Source of the DNA: an uncultured Ignavibacteriota bacterium
Lineage (GTDB): Bacteria; Bacteroidota; Ignavibacteria; Tepidaquicellales; Tepidaquicellaceae
Reading direction: 5' to 3'
DNA length: 64,000 bases
Assembly: GCA_937983305.1 (NCBI GenBank)
Contig: CALKAJ010000030.1
Location: 1 to 64,000 of the forward strand
A program made the position numbers and the translations under genes. Of the stretch, positions 15,047 through 22,741 are shown in pieces (position 1 is the stretch's first letter; the number at the start of each line of letters is the position of its first letter). The notes below the pieces were generated by a model that did no database searches, was not told where the DNA came from, and was given only the letters and a program-made list of their open reading frames with translations.

Positions 15047-16441
15047 ATGAAAAGATATTTTACGTTTTTATTAGTTGTTTCTTTTATCTTCGTTTCTGAG
15101 TCCGTTTTTTCGCAATCAACAAGTTTCCATATGCTTAGAAAAGGTCACTCTTACTTTTATGCATCGACAAATGGTGGTTTTGAAACCATTTCAAACATCC
15201 CGATTAACGCACTTCGCTGCTTGAAATGTCACCCCGGTAAACTGGCTAATAATACCCCGGTTGACACAGGCACTTATGCGCCTTCCTGTTTAGATTGCCA
15301 TAATTTTTCAATTGGGAATGCTGTACCGGATACCATTTGCTTAAGATGCCACAGCAGACAAAAGGTCGAAAAGGCAAACTTTACGGATAAACACAGATCT
15401 GCCGGTATGACCTGCGTAACCTGTCATATCAAGGACGAACTGCATGCCGATGCAACAAATTATCAAACCCCGTTTGATACTGTACAGGGTAAGACTTGTT
15501 CAACTGTAGGATGTCATAACGTCGTTCCTGTAACTCCCGATGATTCACTGGCTCACGCAATTCACAACGACAAGCTCGAATGTTCTTCCTGCCATGCGAG
15601 GTCTCAAATAGCCTGCTATAACTGCCACTTCGAAACAGAAGTTTGGCAGGGGATGAGAGGCTTCAAAAGACCGATTGGTCAATATAAAGGCTTCATAATG
15701 CTGGCAAGACTACCAAAAACCGGAAAAGTTGGAATTGTAAATTACCAATCCATCATTTATCAGGGAAATAAAACGTTTAACGCATGGGGTCCTTATTATC
15801 CGCATACAATTATGCCGAAGGACTCGACAAGAAGTTGCAGCGGATGCCACAATGCTCCAACAATTCAGGAATACAATAACACAACAAAAATTGTTGTAGC
15901 AAAATGGGATTCCACTCTGACTCCTAAGAAGATTGTTCATACTCAGGGAATGATTCCGATTCCTCCTGATTATCTGACTTCATTGGTTTTTGATTTTGCA
16001 AACTATATCGGAAAAGTTGATACTGCATATACAGACCCGTCGAAATGGGTATATGCAAAGACCGGCTTAACCGGAAATCAAATGCTATCTCAATATGTAT
16101 TGCCGTTGACCGCTGCTCAAATGACTGCTCTTGGTTCAACAATTGGTATTACACCTATCAGCACTGAAGTACCAAGTAATTTTGAGCTGTTCCAGAACTT
16201 CCCGAATCCATTCAACCCGAGTACGATTATCAAATTTAACATTGCCAAATCTGCAAATGTAACGGTAAATGTTTATAATTCACTTGGAAAGCTTGTTACA
16301 ACTTTGGTTTCTCAGAAGTTAAATGCAGGCACATATCAGGTTGATTTTGAAGGAAAAGAACTTTCAAGCGGTATCTATTTCTATTCAATGATAGTTGACG
16401 GAAATGTCTCCGCAGCTAAAAAGATGCTTTTGGTAAAGTAA
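15047..16441 (+). CDS. Octaheme cytochrome c with T9SS sorting domain
   Basis: 464 residues in three parts. There is a signal peptide to about residue 23 (VFSQ). The haem region (about 58-270) has CLKCH, CLDCH, CLRCH, CVTCH, CSTVGCH (CX4CH), CSSCH, CYNCH and CSGCH, so eight haems. A linker leads to a type A T9SS sorting domain (about 380-464) with FQNFPNPFNPST and the closing SSGIYFYSM...KKMLLVK. T9SS sends such proteins across the outer membrane and fixes them on the surface, so this is expected to be an exposed cytochrome. It has its own sigma-54-type promoter and a strong Shine-Dalgarno, unlike most genes here, and a strong terminator follows. Likely the outermost station of the electron route. 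Confidence 0.93.
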   Translation: MKRYFTFLLVVSFIFVSESVFSQSTSFHMLRKGHSYFYASTNGGFETISNIPINALRCLKCHPGKLANNTPVDTGTYAPSCLDCHNFSIGNAVPDTICLRCHSRQKVEKANFTDKHRSAGMTCVTCHIKDELHADATNYQTPFDTVQGKTCSTVGCHNVVPVTPDDSLAHAIHNDKLECSSCHARSQIACYNCHFETEVWQGMRGFKRPIGQYKGFIMLARLPKTGKVGIVNYQSIIYQGNKTFNAWGPYYPHTIMPKDSTRSCSGCHNAPTIQEYNNTTKIVVAKWDSTLTPKKIVHTQGMIPIPPDYLTSLVFDFANYIGKVDTAYTDPSKWVYAKTGLTGNQMLSQYVLPLTAAQMTALGSTIGITPISTEVPSNFELFQNFPNPFNPSTIIKFNIAKSANVTVNVYNSLGKLVTTLVSQKLNAGTYQVDFEGKELSSGIYFYSMIVDGNVSAAKKMLLVK

Positions 16442-16467
16442 AATAAGTTATGTTTCATAGTTTTACA

Positions 16468-16502
16468 AAAACCGGTCCCGGATTTATTCCGGAACCGGTT
16501 TT
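16468..16502 (+). terminator. Intrinsic terminator after the T9SS cytochrome gene
   Basis: 14-bp arms with one mismatch (left AAAACCGGTCCCGG at 16468-16481, right CCGGAACCGGTTTT at 16489-16502) and a 7-base loop. It is palindromic enough to work in both directions. Confidence 0.85.
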
Positions 16503-16596
16503 AATTATATGAAGTCTTTCAATAGAATTAAATAACCGTCTTTTTTGTTTAAAATACAAAATAAGAGATTCAAAAAATCTTTTTATAATAATTAAA

Positions 16597-16604
16597 TATC
16601 TTTG
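16597..16604 (+). promoter_or_regulatory. Possible primary-sigma -7 box (TAnnTTTG)
   Basis: TATCTTTG fits the -7 element TAnnTTTG of Bacteroidota promoters. It lies 53 bases before the lipoprotein start at 16657, after the terminator. No clear -33 TTTG partner is visible, so this is tentative. Confidence 0.3.
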
Positions 16605-16656
16605 CAAAAAAAATTAAATTAAGTATATTTAATCCAATTAAAAAATAAATATTTAG

Positions 16657-17118
16657 ATGAAATATATATCACTTCTTACGCTGGTTCTGTTGGTACTTTC
16701 AGGTTGCTCCAAGATGGAGGAAAAGAAAGAAACAACCGGAAATAAAACTATGCCTCCAATGACTAAGGATGGTATGAATGACCCGCATTCAAATATGTCC
16801 GGAATGCAAAATAAGAACGATTCTCAGGGAAATGATGAAGCCTTAAAGTTATCTCAGGAAGCAAATGAGTTTGAAAAAGCGTATGAGAAAACTAAAGATG
16901 ATAAAACAAAAAAACAGCTTGTTGAAAAACATCTTGCAGCAGCTTTAGCACTTTCCCCGTCAACAAATCCTGAGCATATGAATAAAGAAACAATAAGAAC
17001 CTCTTTAAAGCATTTCAAGAGAGTTCTTGAGCTTGACCCGGAAAATGCCGACGCAAAAGCAGGAAGAGAAGAGATTGTTCAAATGTATGAAATGATAGGT
17101 GTACCGTTGCCGGAATAA
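16657..17118 (+). CDS. Small lipoprotein with Met/Asn-rich linker and TPR-like end
   Basis: 153 residues. A lipoprotein signal ends in lipobox LSGC (about residues 14-17). A low-complexity linker rich in Met, Asn and Asp follows, with PPMTKDGMNDPHSNMSG. The C-terminal half is helical and contains HFKRVLELDPENADAKAG, a single tetratricopeptide-like unit. No enzymatic motif. It sits between the surface cytochrome and ccmC. Its Met/His content could suggest metal or haem handling near cytochrome maturation, but that is speculative. TPR units are also found in CcmH/CcmI-type assembly factors, which are otherwise absent here. Confidence 0.65.
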   Translation: MKYISLLTLVLLVLSGCSKMEEKKETTGNKTMPPMTKDGMNDPHSNMSGMQNKNDSQGNDEALKLSQEANEFEKAYEKTKDDKTKKQLVEKHLAAALALSPSTNPEHMNKETIRTSLKHFKRVLELDPENADAKAGREEIVQMYEMIGVPLPE

Positions 17119-17132
17119 GTAAGTTTGTAAAA

Positions 17133-17159
17133 TTCATAAAGTTCATAAAGTTCATAAAG
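17133..17159 (+). repeat. Three tandem copies of TTCATAAAG
   Basis: Exact 9-bp direct repeats at 17133, 17142 and 17151, ending eight bases before the ccmC start. They could vary in number by slippage and change the ccmC leader. No function is shown. Confidence 0.7.
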
Positions 17160-17166
17160 TATAGAA

Positions 17167-17826
17167 TTGAATATTGTTTATAAATCGGCGGTTTTTATTA
17201 TAATAACAGGCGTGTTACTGGCAGCTTTCTTAGTGCCAATTCCAAATATTCCTGCACTTGGAGAGAAGGCAAGAATTTTATTCCTCCACGTGCCTACTGC
17301 CTGGCTAAGTGTTGTTGCTTTTTTAATTTCAATGATATACTCAGTTATTTATCTCAGGAAAAGAGATATTTATGCTGATGTAAAAGCTTTCGCTTCGGCA
17401 GAAATTGGTTTTTTGTTTTGCATTCTTGCAACTGTAACGGGCTCTGTATGGGCAAAATTCAGCTGGGGTTCTTTCTGGAACTGGGACCCGAGAGAGACAT
17501 CAATTTTTATTTTACTTCTTATTTACGGAGCGTATTTTTCATTAAGGTCTGCAATTGATAATCCTGAGCAGAAAGCAAAACTTGCTTCGGTATATTCCAT
17601 TATTGCTTTTATAACTGTGCCGTTTTTTATTTTTATTATGCCGAGACTTGTAGAAACTTTACATCCTGATCCTATTATAAACGACAGAGGTAAGATAAAT
17701 ATGTCCCCGAATATGCAGATAATATTTTTTAGCTCATTGACCGGGTTTACTCTGCTCTTTTTCTGGATGTTAAATGTTAAAGTACGGCTTGAGAATTTAA
17801 GAATTAAAAAATTAAACGTTAATTAA
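17167..17826 (+). CDS. ccmC: Haem exporter/transfer protein CcmC
   Basis: Inner-membrane protein of cytochrome c maturation system I that presents haem to CcmE on the periplasmic side. 219 residues, six hydrophobic spans, with the tryptophan-rich WWD loop WGSFWNWDPRE (Trp100-Asp107 core). The two haem-ligand histidines expected on either side are visible as His41 in FLHVPTAW and His166 in VETLHPDP. The start is TTG at 17167, the first usable codon; no ATG precedes the first span. It begins the ccmC-D-E-F run directly downstream of the multihaem cytochrome genes, whose products need this machinery. Confidence 0.93.
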   Translation: MNIVYKSAVFIIITGVLLAAFLVPIPNIPALGEKARILFLHVPTAWLSVVAFLISMIYSVIYLRKRDIYADVKAFASAEIGFLFCILATVTGSVWAKFSWGSFWNWDPRETSIFILLLIYGAYFSLRSAIDNPEQKAKLASVYSIIAFITVPFFIFIMPRLVETLHPDPIINDRGKINMSPNMQIIFFSSLTGFTLLFFWMLNVKVRLENLRIKKLNVN

Positions 17827-17837
17827 AAAATAAATTT

Positions 17838-17951
17838 ATGAGCGATATATATGTAGTTTTAACTATAGCATTGATAATCTGGTTTGGATTGTTTGTCTAT
17901 CTGTTTATGATTGACAGGAGAGTTAAAAAACTTGAAGAAGAAAATAAATAA
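17838..17951 (+). CDS. ccmD: CcmD-like small membrane protein
   Basis: A 37-codon ORF, ATG 17838 to TAA 17951. It has a short acidic-polar start (MSDIYVVL), one hydrophobic span of about 20 residues with IIWFGLFVYLFMI, then a basic and acidic tail (DRRVKKLEEENK). This is the usual CcmD plan: a single membrane helix followed by a charged cytosolic tail that helps release holo-CcmE from CcmC. It sits exactly between ccmC and ccmE, 11 bp after one and 6 bp before the other. CcmD proteins are poorly conserved, so the assignment rests on size, topology and position. Confidence 0.82.
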   Translation: MSDIYVVLTIALIIWFGLFVYLFMIDRRVKKLEEENK

Positions 17952-17957
17952 AATTTT

Positions 17958-18344
17958 ATGAATAACAGAATTAAATTAATTATTGGAGTTGTCATTGTTT
18001 CAGTTTTTGTATCTATTGGTTTTTTCAAATTTATGGATACAAAAATAGAATATGTGAATTTCCGGGAGGCAACCGCAAAATCAAAAGTTGTGGAAGTTAA
18101 AGGCGTATGGCTGAAAGACAAAGAAACAAAATTTGACCCGGGAACAAGTACATTCGAATTCTATATGAGAGATGATTATAACACCGAGATGAAAGTCATT
18201 TATCCCGGAGGTAAACCAAATAACTTTGAAGTTGCAGACGCAATTGTTGTAAAAGGTCAGGTTAAAAACGGTTCCTTCCATGCAAAAGATATTCTGACAA
18301 AATGTCCGTCCAAATACGAAGGCAACGGACAGGATGTAAAATAA
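17958..18344 (+). CDS. ccmE: Haem chaperone CcmE, CxxxY variant
   Basis: Periplasmic haem chaperone anchored by one N-terminal helix (about 5-24), followed by an OB-fold beta barrel; 128 residues, on the short side. In the classical form haem is bound covalently to a histidine in a HxxxY motif. Here the position reads TKCPSKYEG, with Cys116 and Tyr120, the CxxxY form known from Desulfovibrio and archaeal system I* pathways. This is not damage: the rest of the domain (VEVKGVW, VIYPGG, VVKGQV) is intact. It lies between ccmD and ccmF with gaps of 6 and 27 bp. Haem ligation by cysteine is expected from the known variant family. Confidence 0.9.
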   Translation: MNNRIKLIIGVVIVSVFVSIGFFKFMDTKIEYVNFREATAKSKVVEVKGVWLKDKETKFDPGTSTFEFYMRDDYNTEMKVIYPGGKPNNFEVADAIVVKGQVKNGSFHAKDILTKCPSKYEGNGQDVK

Positions 18345-18371
18345 TTTCTCACCAAAAATTTAAATCTTATT

Positions 18372-20657
18372 ATGATAGGAAAAATTCTCATTTACATAAC
18401 ATTAGCTGCAAGTTTTGTTTCCATTGTAAGCTATGCTTTAACTTATTTCAGAAAAAGCAATCTGAAGAAAATATCAAGATTATTTTTTCATATAACCGTA
18501 ATCAGTGTTCTCTTTGCTTCCGCATATTTACTCAGCCTGATTCTGTCTCATCAGTTCCAGTATTCCTACGTTTGGGAATATAGCAGCCGCTCTCTTGGAA
18601 CTCCTTTGCTGATATCTACTTTTTTCGCAGGGCAGGAAGGCAGTTTTTTGCTTTGGGCTTTGTTTGCATCAATTATAGGAATATTTCTGATTAACAGTGT
18701 TTCTAAGAATTCTGATTTTGAAGCACCCGTTATGATGATATATACACTGGTGATTGCATTTCTCGCAGTCCTTCTGATTCTCAAATCGCCATTCACTACG
18801 ATATGGGAAGCATTCCCCGGACAGGTTCAGGAAAATTATATGCCCGAAGACGGTAGAGGTCTAAACCCGATTTTACAGAATTTCTGGATGGTTATACACC
18901 CCCCGATTTTATTTGTTGGTTTTGCTTCTCTTGCCGTTCCATTTGCATTTGCACTTGCAACTTTATTCAACAAAAAATACAACGAATGGGTTGTCTATGT
19001 AATGCCCTGGATGTTGTTTGCATCTGCTACACTTGGATTGGGTATAATACTCGGCGGTTATTGGTCTTATGGTGTGCTTGGCTGGGGCGGTTATTGGGCT
19101 TGGGACCCGGTCGAAAATTCTTCGTTGATTCCCTGGCTTGTTTCGATTGCGGCTTTGCATACTCTGATAGGTCAAAAAGCTACCGAAGGTTATAAAAAGA
19201 CAAATATCATTTTATCAATTATTGCTTATCTTCTCGTTCTTTATTCTACCTTTCTCACAAGAAGCGGAATACTTCAGGATTCTTCAGTTCACTCTTTTGT
19301 AAAACCGGGAATGGAAGTTTATATCGCTCTTGTTCTGTTTATTTCATCATTCATTATAATTTCTGTAATTGCACTTGCTGTCAGATATAAGTCTCTTAGT
19401 GAGGTAGCTAAAAAAGATACGAAAGTTAATATTCTTTCAAGGGAAGCAATTTTATATATCGGTTCTTTAATTATTCTCGCATCCGGTGCCATCATAATTG
19501 CAGGTACAAGTTTACCGATATTTTCAAAGAGTACTGTTGATATAAGTTTTTACAATCAGATGAATATGCCAATTGCCATCGTAATGCTTGTATTTGCCGC
19601 AATAGCATTCTTTCTCGATTGGAGAACAACAGATACTAAAAAGTTCTTCAATAAGCTGATTACACCCGCTGCGCTCGCTCTCGTTACAACTGTTATAATT
19701 TCAATATTTGCAATAAATGAAATAGTCTATATTATTTTCACATTTGCAATATTTTTTGCCTTCTTCTCGGGGATTGTAAAACTCGGGAATGTTTTTAAAG
19801 CAAAGAAAATAACTTTTGGAGCTGCCATTGCCCATATCGGACTTGCACTTTTCTTTCTCGGAATTATTGCTTCTTCGAAATACAGCGAAGAAGTAAGGAT
19901 ACCTTTGGAAATGGGAAAACCATCGGAGGCGTTTGGATACGCATTTACTTACAAGGGAGCTGAACCTTTCAGCGACCCTGAGAATCCTAATGACGAGAAA
20001 TATTATTTCAACGTATTGATGGAAAAAGATAATAAGGAGATGGTTCTCAAACCTGTTATGTATTTCAGCAGTTTCAACGAAGGTGTGATGAAGAATCCCT
20101 ATGTAGCAAGTTTTATAACAAAGGATATTTATCTTTCTCCTATTGAGTTAATTGCTCCACAGACGTATGATCCTAAAGATGAGCACGTTGTCGGGCAGAA
20201 CGAAGAAAAAGAAATCAATGGAGTTAAAATCAAATTTATTGATTTTGACCTGAGTCAGGCACCAATGGGTAATAAAACAGAAGCGAGTGACTACTCAATT
20301 TTTGCGAATATAAACGCAACTTATAACGGGAAAACACTTCCCGTAAAACTTGAATTGAAATATATTGGCGGCTCGCCTGAAGCAACGGAAATAAAACTGC
20401 CACAGGACGAGAAAATTTCATTGATGTTTACAGGTATGAATGTTAAAAACGAGCAAAACCCCGTTTCTTCCGCTAAGATTGTTGTCCTTGACGAAGAGAA
20501 GAAATCTAAATTTAAAAAGCAGGATGAGATTATGCTTGTAAGCGTTTCAATAAAACCCTACATTGGGGTATTATGGCTTGGCTCGTTTATAATGATTTTT
20601 GGATTCTTCTATTCAATTATTAAAAGAGTCAAGGATTTGAAAAAAAATAAAAGTTAG
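18372..20657 (+). CDS. ccmF: Cytochrome c haem lyase subunit CcmF
   Basis: Multispan inner-membrane protein that accepts haem from CcmE and attaches it to CxxCH of apocytochromes. 761 residues, longer than the proteobacterial 640-660 because of a C-terminal periplasmic domain of about 200 residues before the last membrane span. The WWD loop is GWGGYWAWDPVENSS (from residue 237). An earlier block GQEGSFLLW and a conserved IHPPILF segment with a histidine are also present. The cluster lacks ccmA, ccmB, ccmG and ccmH within the window; they may lie elsewhere or be partly absent, as in system I*. Last gene of the ccm run. Confidence 0.95.
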   Translation: MIGKILIYITLAASFVSIVSYALTYFRKSNLKKISRLFFHITVISVLFASAYLLSLILSHQFQYSYVWEYSSRSLGTPLLISTFFAGQEGSFLLWALFASIIGIFLINSVSKNSDFEAPVMMIYTLVIAFLAVLLILKSPFTTIWEAFPGQVQENYMPEDGRGLNPILQNFWMVIHPPILFVGFASLAVPFAFALATLFNKKYNEWVVYVMPWMLFASATLGLGIILGGYWSYGVLGWGGYWAWDPVENSSLIPWLVSIAALHTLIGQKATEGYKKTNIILSIIAYLLVLYSTFLTRSGILQDSSVHSFVKPGMEVYIALVLFISSFIIISVIALAVRYKSLSEVAKKDTKVNILSREAILYIGSLIILASGAIIIAGTSLPIFSKSTVDISFYNQMNMPIAIVMLVFAAIAFFLDWRTTDTKKFFNKLITPAALALVTTVIISIFAINEIVYIIFTFAIFFAFFSGIVKLGNVFKAKKITFGAAIAHIGLALFFLGIIASSKYSEEVRIPLEMGKPSEAFGYAFTYKGAEPFSDPENPNDEKYYFNVLMEKDNKEMVLKPVMYFSSFNEGVMKNPYVASFITKDIYLSPIELIAPQTYDPKDEHVVGQNEEKEINGVKIKFIDFDLSQAPMGNKTEASDYSIFANINATYNGKTLPVKLELKYIGGSPEATEIKLPQDEKISLMFTGMNVKNEQNPVSSAKIVVLDEEKKSKFKKQDEIMLVSVSIKPYIGVLWLGSFIMIFGFFYSIIKRVKDLKKNKS

Positions 20658-20778
20658 GTTTTGTTTTAAAATTTGACTTTCACAATTTACCTAAGTTGTT
20701 TATTTTTCAATACTTTTTTATTCAGGATTTGAGGACTCTCATTTTCTACAATGATTATTAATTTTAACTTGTTATTAT

Positions 20779-21663
20779 ATGTTTCATTCCATCGTATTAG
20801 TAAAGCAGGTTCCCGACACTACAAATATTACCGGACAGGTAATGAAAGAAGACGGTACCGTAAATAGAGCAAAACTGCCTGCGATTTTTAATTTTGAGGA
20901 TATCGTCGCTCTTGAACTCGCACTTAAAGTAAAAGATAAGTTTGGAGGAAAAGTAACGGCTATAACTATGGGACCTCCAAGGGCATCTGATATTCTCAGA
21001 GAGTGCCTTTATATGGGAGCAGATACTGTATATGCAATCAGTGACAGGAAGTTTGCAGGTGCTGATACTCTGGCAACATCTTATGTCCTGAGCGAAGCTA
21101 TAAAAAAGATTGGAGATTATGATTTTATATTTGCCGGAAGACAGGCAATTGACGGAGATACTGCTCAGGTTGGACCTCAAACAGCGGAAAAGCTTGGAAT
21201 ACCTCAGGCGACCTATGTTGAAGAAATTCTTGATATTAAAGACGGAAAGGCAAAAATAAGAAAAAAGATAGACGGAGGATTCGAGATTGTTGAAGCAAAA
21301 CTGCCTGTTTTATTGACTGTAATTAAAGGAGCCGCCGAGCCGAGACCTTTTAGCGCCAAGAAAGTTATGCAATACAAGGGCGCCAAATCTTTGATGGATT
21401 TGGAAAAACTTACGGAAGGCAATCCATTGCTGTATATTGATACACTTCAACACGAATATGAAGAAAGAAATTTATTTATCCCGACACTTACAACGGACGA
21501 CTTGCCTGTTGATCTTACAAGAATTGGAATTAAAGGTTCTCCCACAAAGGTATATAAAATTGAATCAGTAGTTTTAGCCGGCGGAAATCAGGAAAGAATA
21601 GAGCCGACAAAGAAAGGTATCGGAGAGCTGATAGATAAATTAATTGATGACCACATATTTTAA
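20779..21663 (+). CDS. etfB: Electron transfer flavoprotein beta subunit
   Basis: AMP-binding subunit of ETF, the soluble flavoprotein that takes electrons from acyl-CoA dehydrogenases and passes them on to the quinone pool. 294 residues, a little longer than the typical 250-260. It opens VKQVPDTTNI and contains the family blocks NFEDIVALELALK, FAGRQAIDGDTAQVGP and IKGAAEPR. The etfB-etfA-acyl-CoA dehydrogenase order, with gaps of 36 and 7 bp, implies one transcript and function. The upstream gap to ccmF is 121 bp, so this is probably a separate transcription unit. Confidence 0.95.
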   Translation: MFHSIVLVKQVPDTTNITGQVMKEDGTVNRAKLPAIFNFEDIVALELALKVKDKFGGKVTAITMGPPRASDILRECLYMGADTVYAISDRKFAGADTLATSYVLSEAIKKIGDYDFIFAGRQAIDGDTAQVGPQTAEKLGIPQATYVEEILDIKDGKAKIRKKIDGGFEIVEAKLPVLLTVIKGAAEPRPFSAKKVMQYKGAKSLMDLEKLTEGNPLLYIDTLQHEYEERNLFIPTLTTDDLPVDLTRIGIKGSPTKVYKIESVVLAGGNQERIEPTKKGIGELIDKLIDDHIF

Positions 21664-21699
21664 TTTTTATTAATCAAGGAAATATAAAGAATTTAGAAA

Positions 21700-22734
21700 A
21701 TGAGTAATAACGGAACAAAAAATAAACCCTCGGAAGTCTGGGTATTCATCGAACAAAGAGAAGGCAAACCTGCCGATGTGAGTTTTGAGCTTTTGAGCAA
21801 GGGAAGAAAACTTGCCGACAATATGAATGGGCTCTTAAAGGCAGTTGTTATCGGAGATGATGTTTCCGGAATAGCAAAAGAGTCTTTCAGGTTTGGTGCA
21901 AATGAAGCTTATCTTATTCAGCATCCTGATTTAAAGCATTATAGAACTATTCCTTATTCAAGGATTTTGAATGAACTTATAGAAAAAGAAAATCCGAGAA
22001 TAGTATTATTTGGCGCAACTGTTATTGGAAGGGACTTAGCTCCAAGAGTTGCCTCTCACACGAAAAGCGGATTGACGGCAGACTGTACGGATTTAAAAAT
22101 TGCAGACATCACTTATCTCAATAAAGATTACAAAGAACTTCTGCTTCAAATCAGACCTGCCTTTGGCGGCAATATTGTTGCTACCATTATAACACCCGAT
22201 GTTTATGTACAAATGGCAACCGTAAGAGAAGGTGTAATGGAAATGCATCAATTCGAAAATCCATTCAAAGTTAAAATTACTGAAATCCCGTATATTCCGA
22301 ATGAAATAGATAATCTTGTTACATTTATTGAACAGCACAGAGAAGAATCAAAAATTAACCTGAAAGCCGCTCCTATAATTGTTGCAGGCGGATATGGACT
22401 TGGAACAAGAGAAAACTTTAACTTAATCTTTGAACTTGCTCATACACTCGGAGCTGAAGTTGCAGGAAGCCGTGCCGCAGTAGATGCAGGATTCATCCCG
22501 CACGAAAGACAGGTAGGGCAGACAGGAGTTACTGTTCGTCCAAAACTTTATATTGCTGTTGGGATTTCAGGAGCTATCCAGCACAGAGCAGGAATGCAGG
22601 AAGCCAATAAAATAATTGCAATAAACAGCGACCCCGATGCTCCGATTTTTGATATTGCACATTACGGAATAGTCGGAGATGCGGCGGAAATAATTCCGTC
22701 TTTTATTGAAACTTATAAAAGTAAATTGAAATAA
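21700..22734 (+). CDS. etfA: Electron transfer flavoprotein alpha subunit
   Basis: FAD-binding partner of EtfB. 344 residues, slightly above the usual 310-330 because of a short polar N-terminal extension (MSNNGTKNKPSEVW). The C-terminal FAD domain is complete: VAGGYGLGT, AEVAGSRAAVDAG, RQVGQTG, KLYIAVGISGAIQHRAGM and INSDPDAPIF are all present, including the residues that contact the flavin. The classical bacterial ETF architecture is kept; there is no ferredoxin domain as in bifurcating variants. It lies between etfB and the dehydrogenase in a tight operon. Confidence 0.96.
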   Translation: MSNNGTKNKPSEVWVFIEQREGKPADVSFELLSKGRKLADNMNGLLKAVVIGDDVSGIAKESFRFGANEAYLIQHPDLKHYRTIPYSRILNELIEKENPRIVLFGATVIGRDLAPRVASHTKSGLTADCTDLKIADITYLNKDYKELLLQIRPAFGGNIVATIITPDVYVQMATVREGVMEMHQFENPFKVKITEIPYIPNEIDNLVTFIEQHREESKINLKAAPIIVAGGYGLGTRENFNLIFELAHTLGAEVAGSRAAVDAGFIPHERQVGQTGVTVRPKLYIAVGISGAIQHRAGMQEANKIIAINSDPDAPIFDIAHYGIVGDAAEIIPSFIETYKSKLK

Positions 22735-22741
22735 AAATAAT

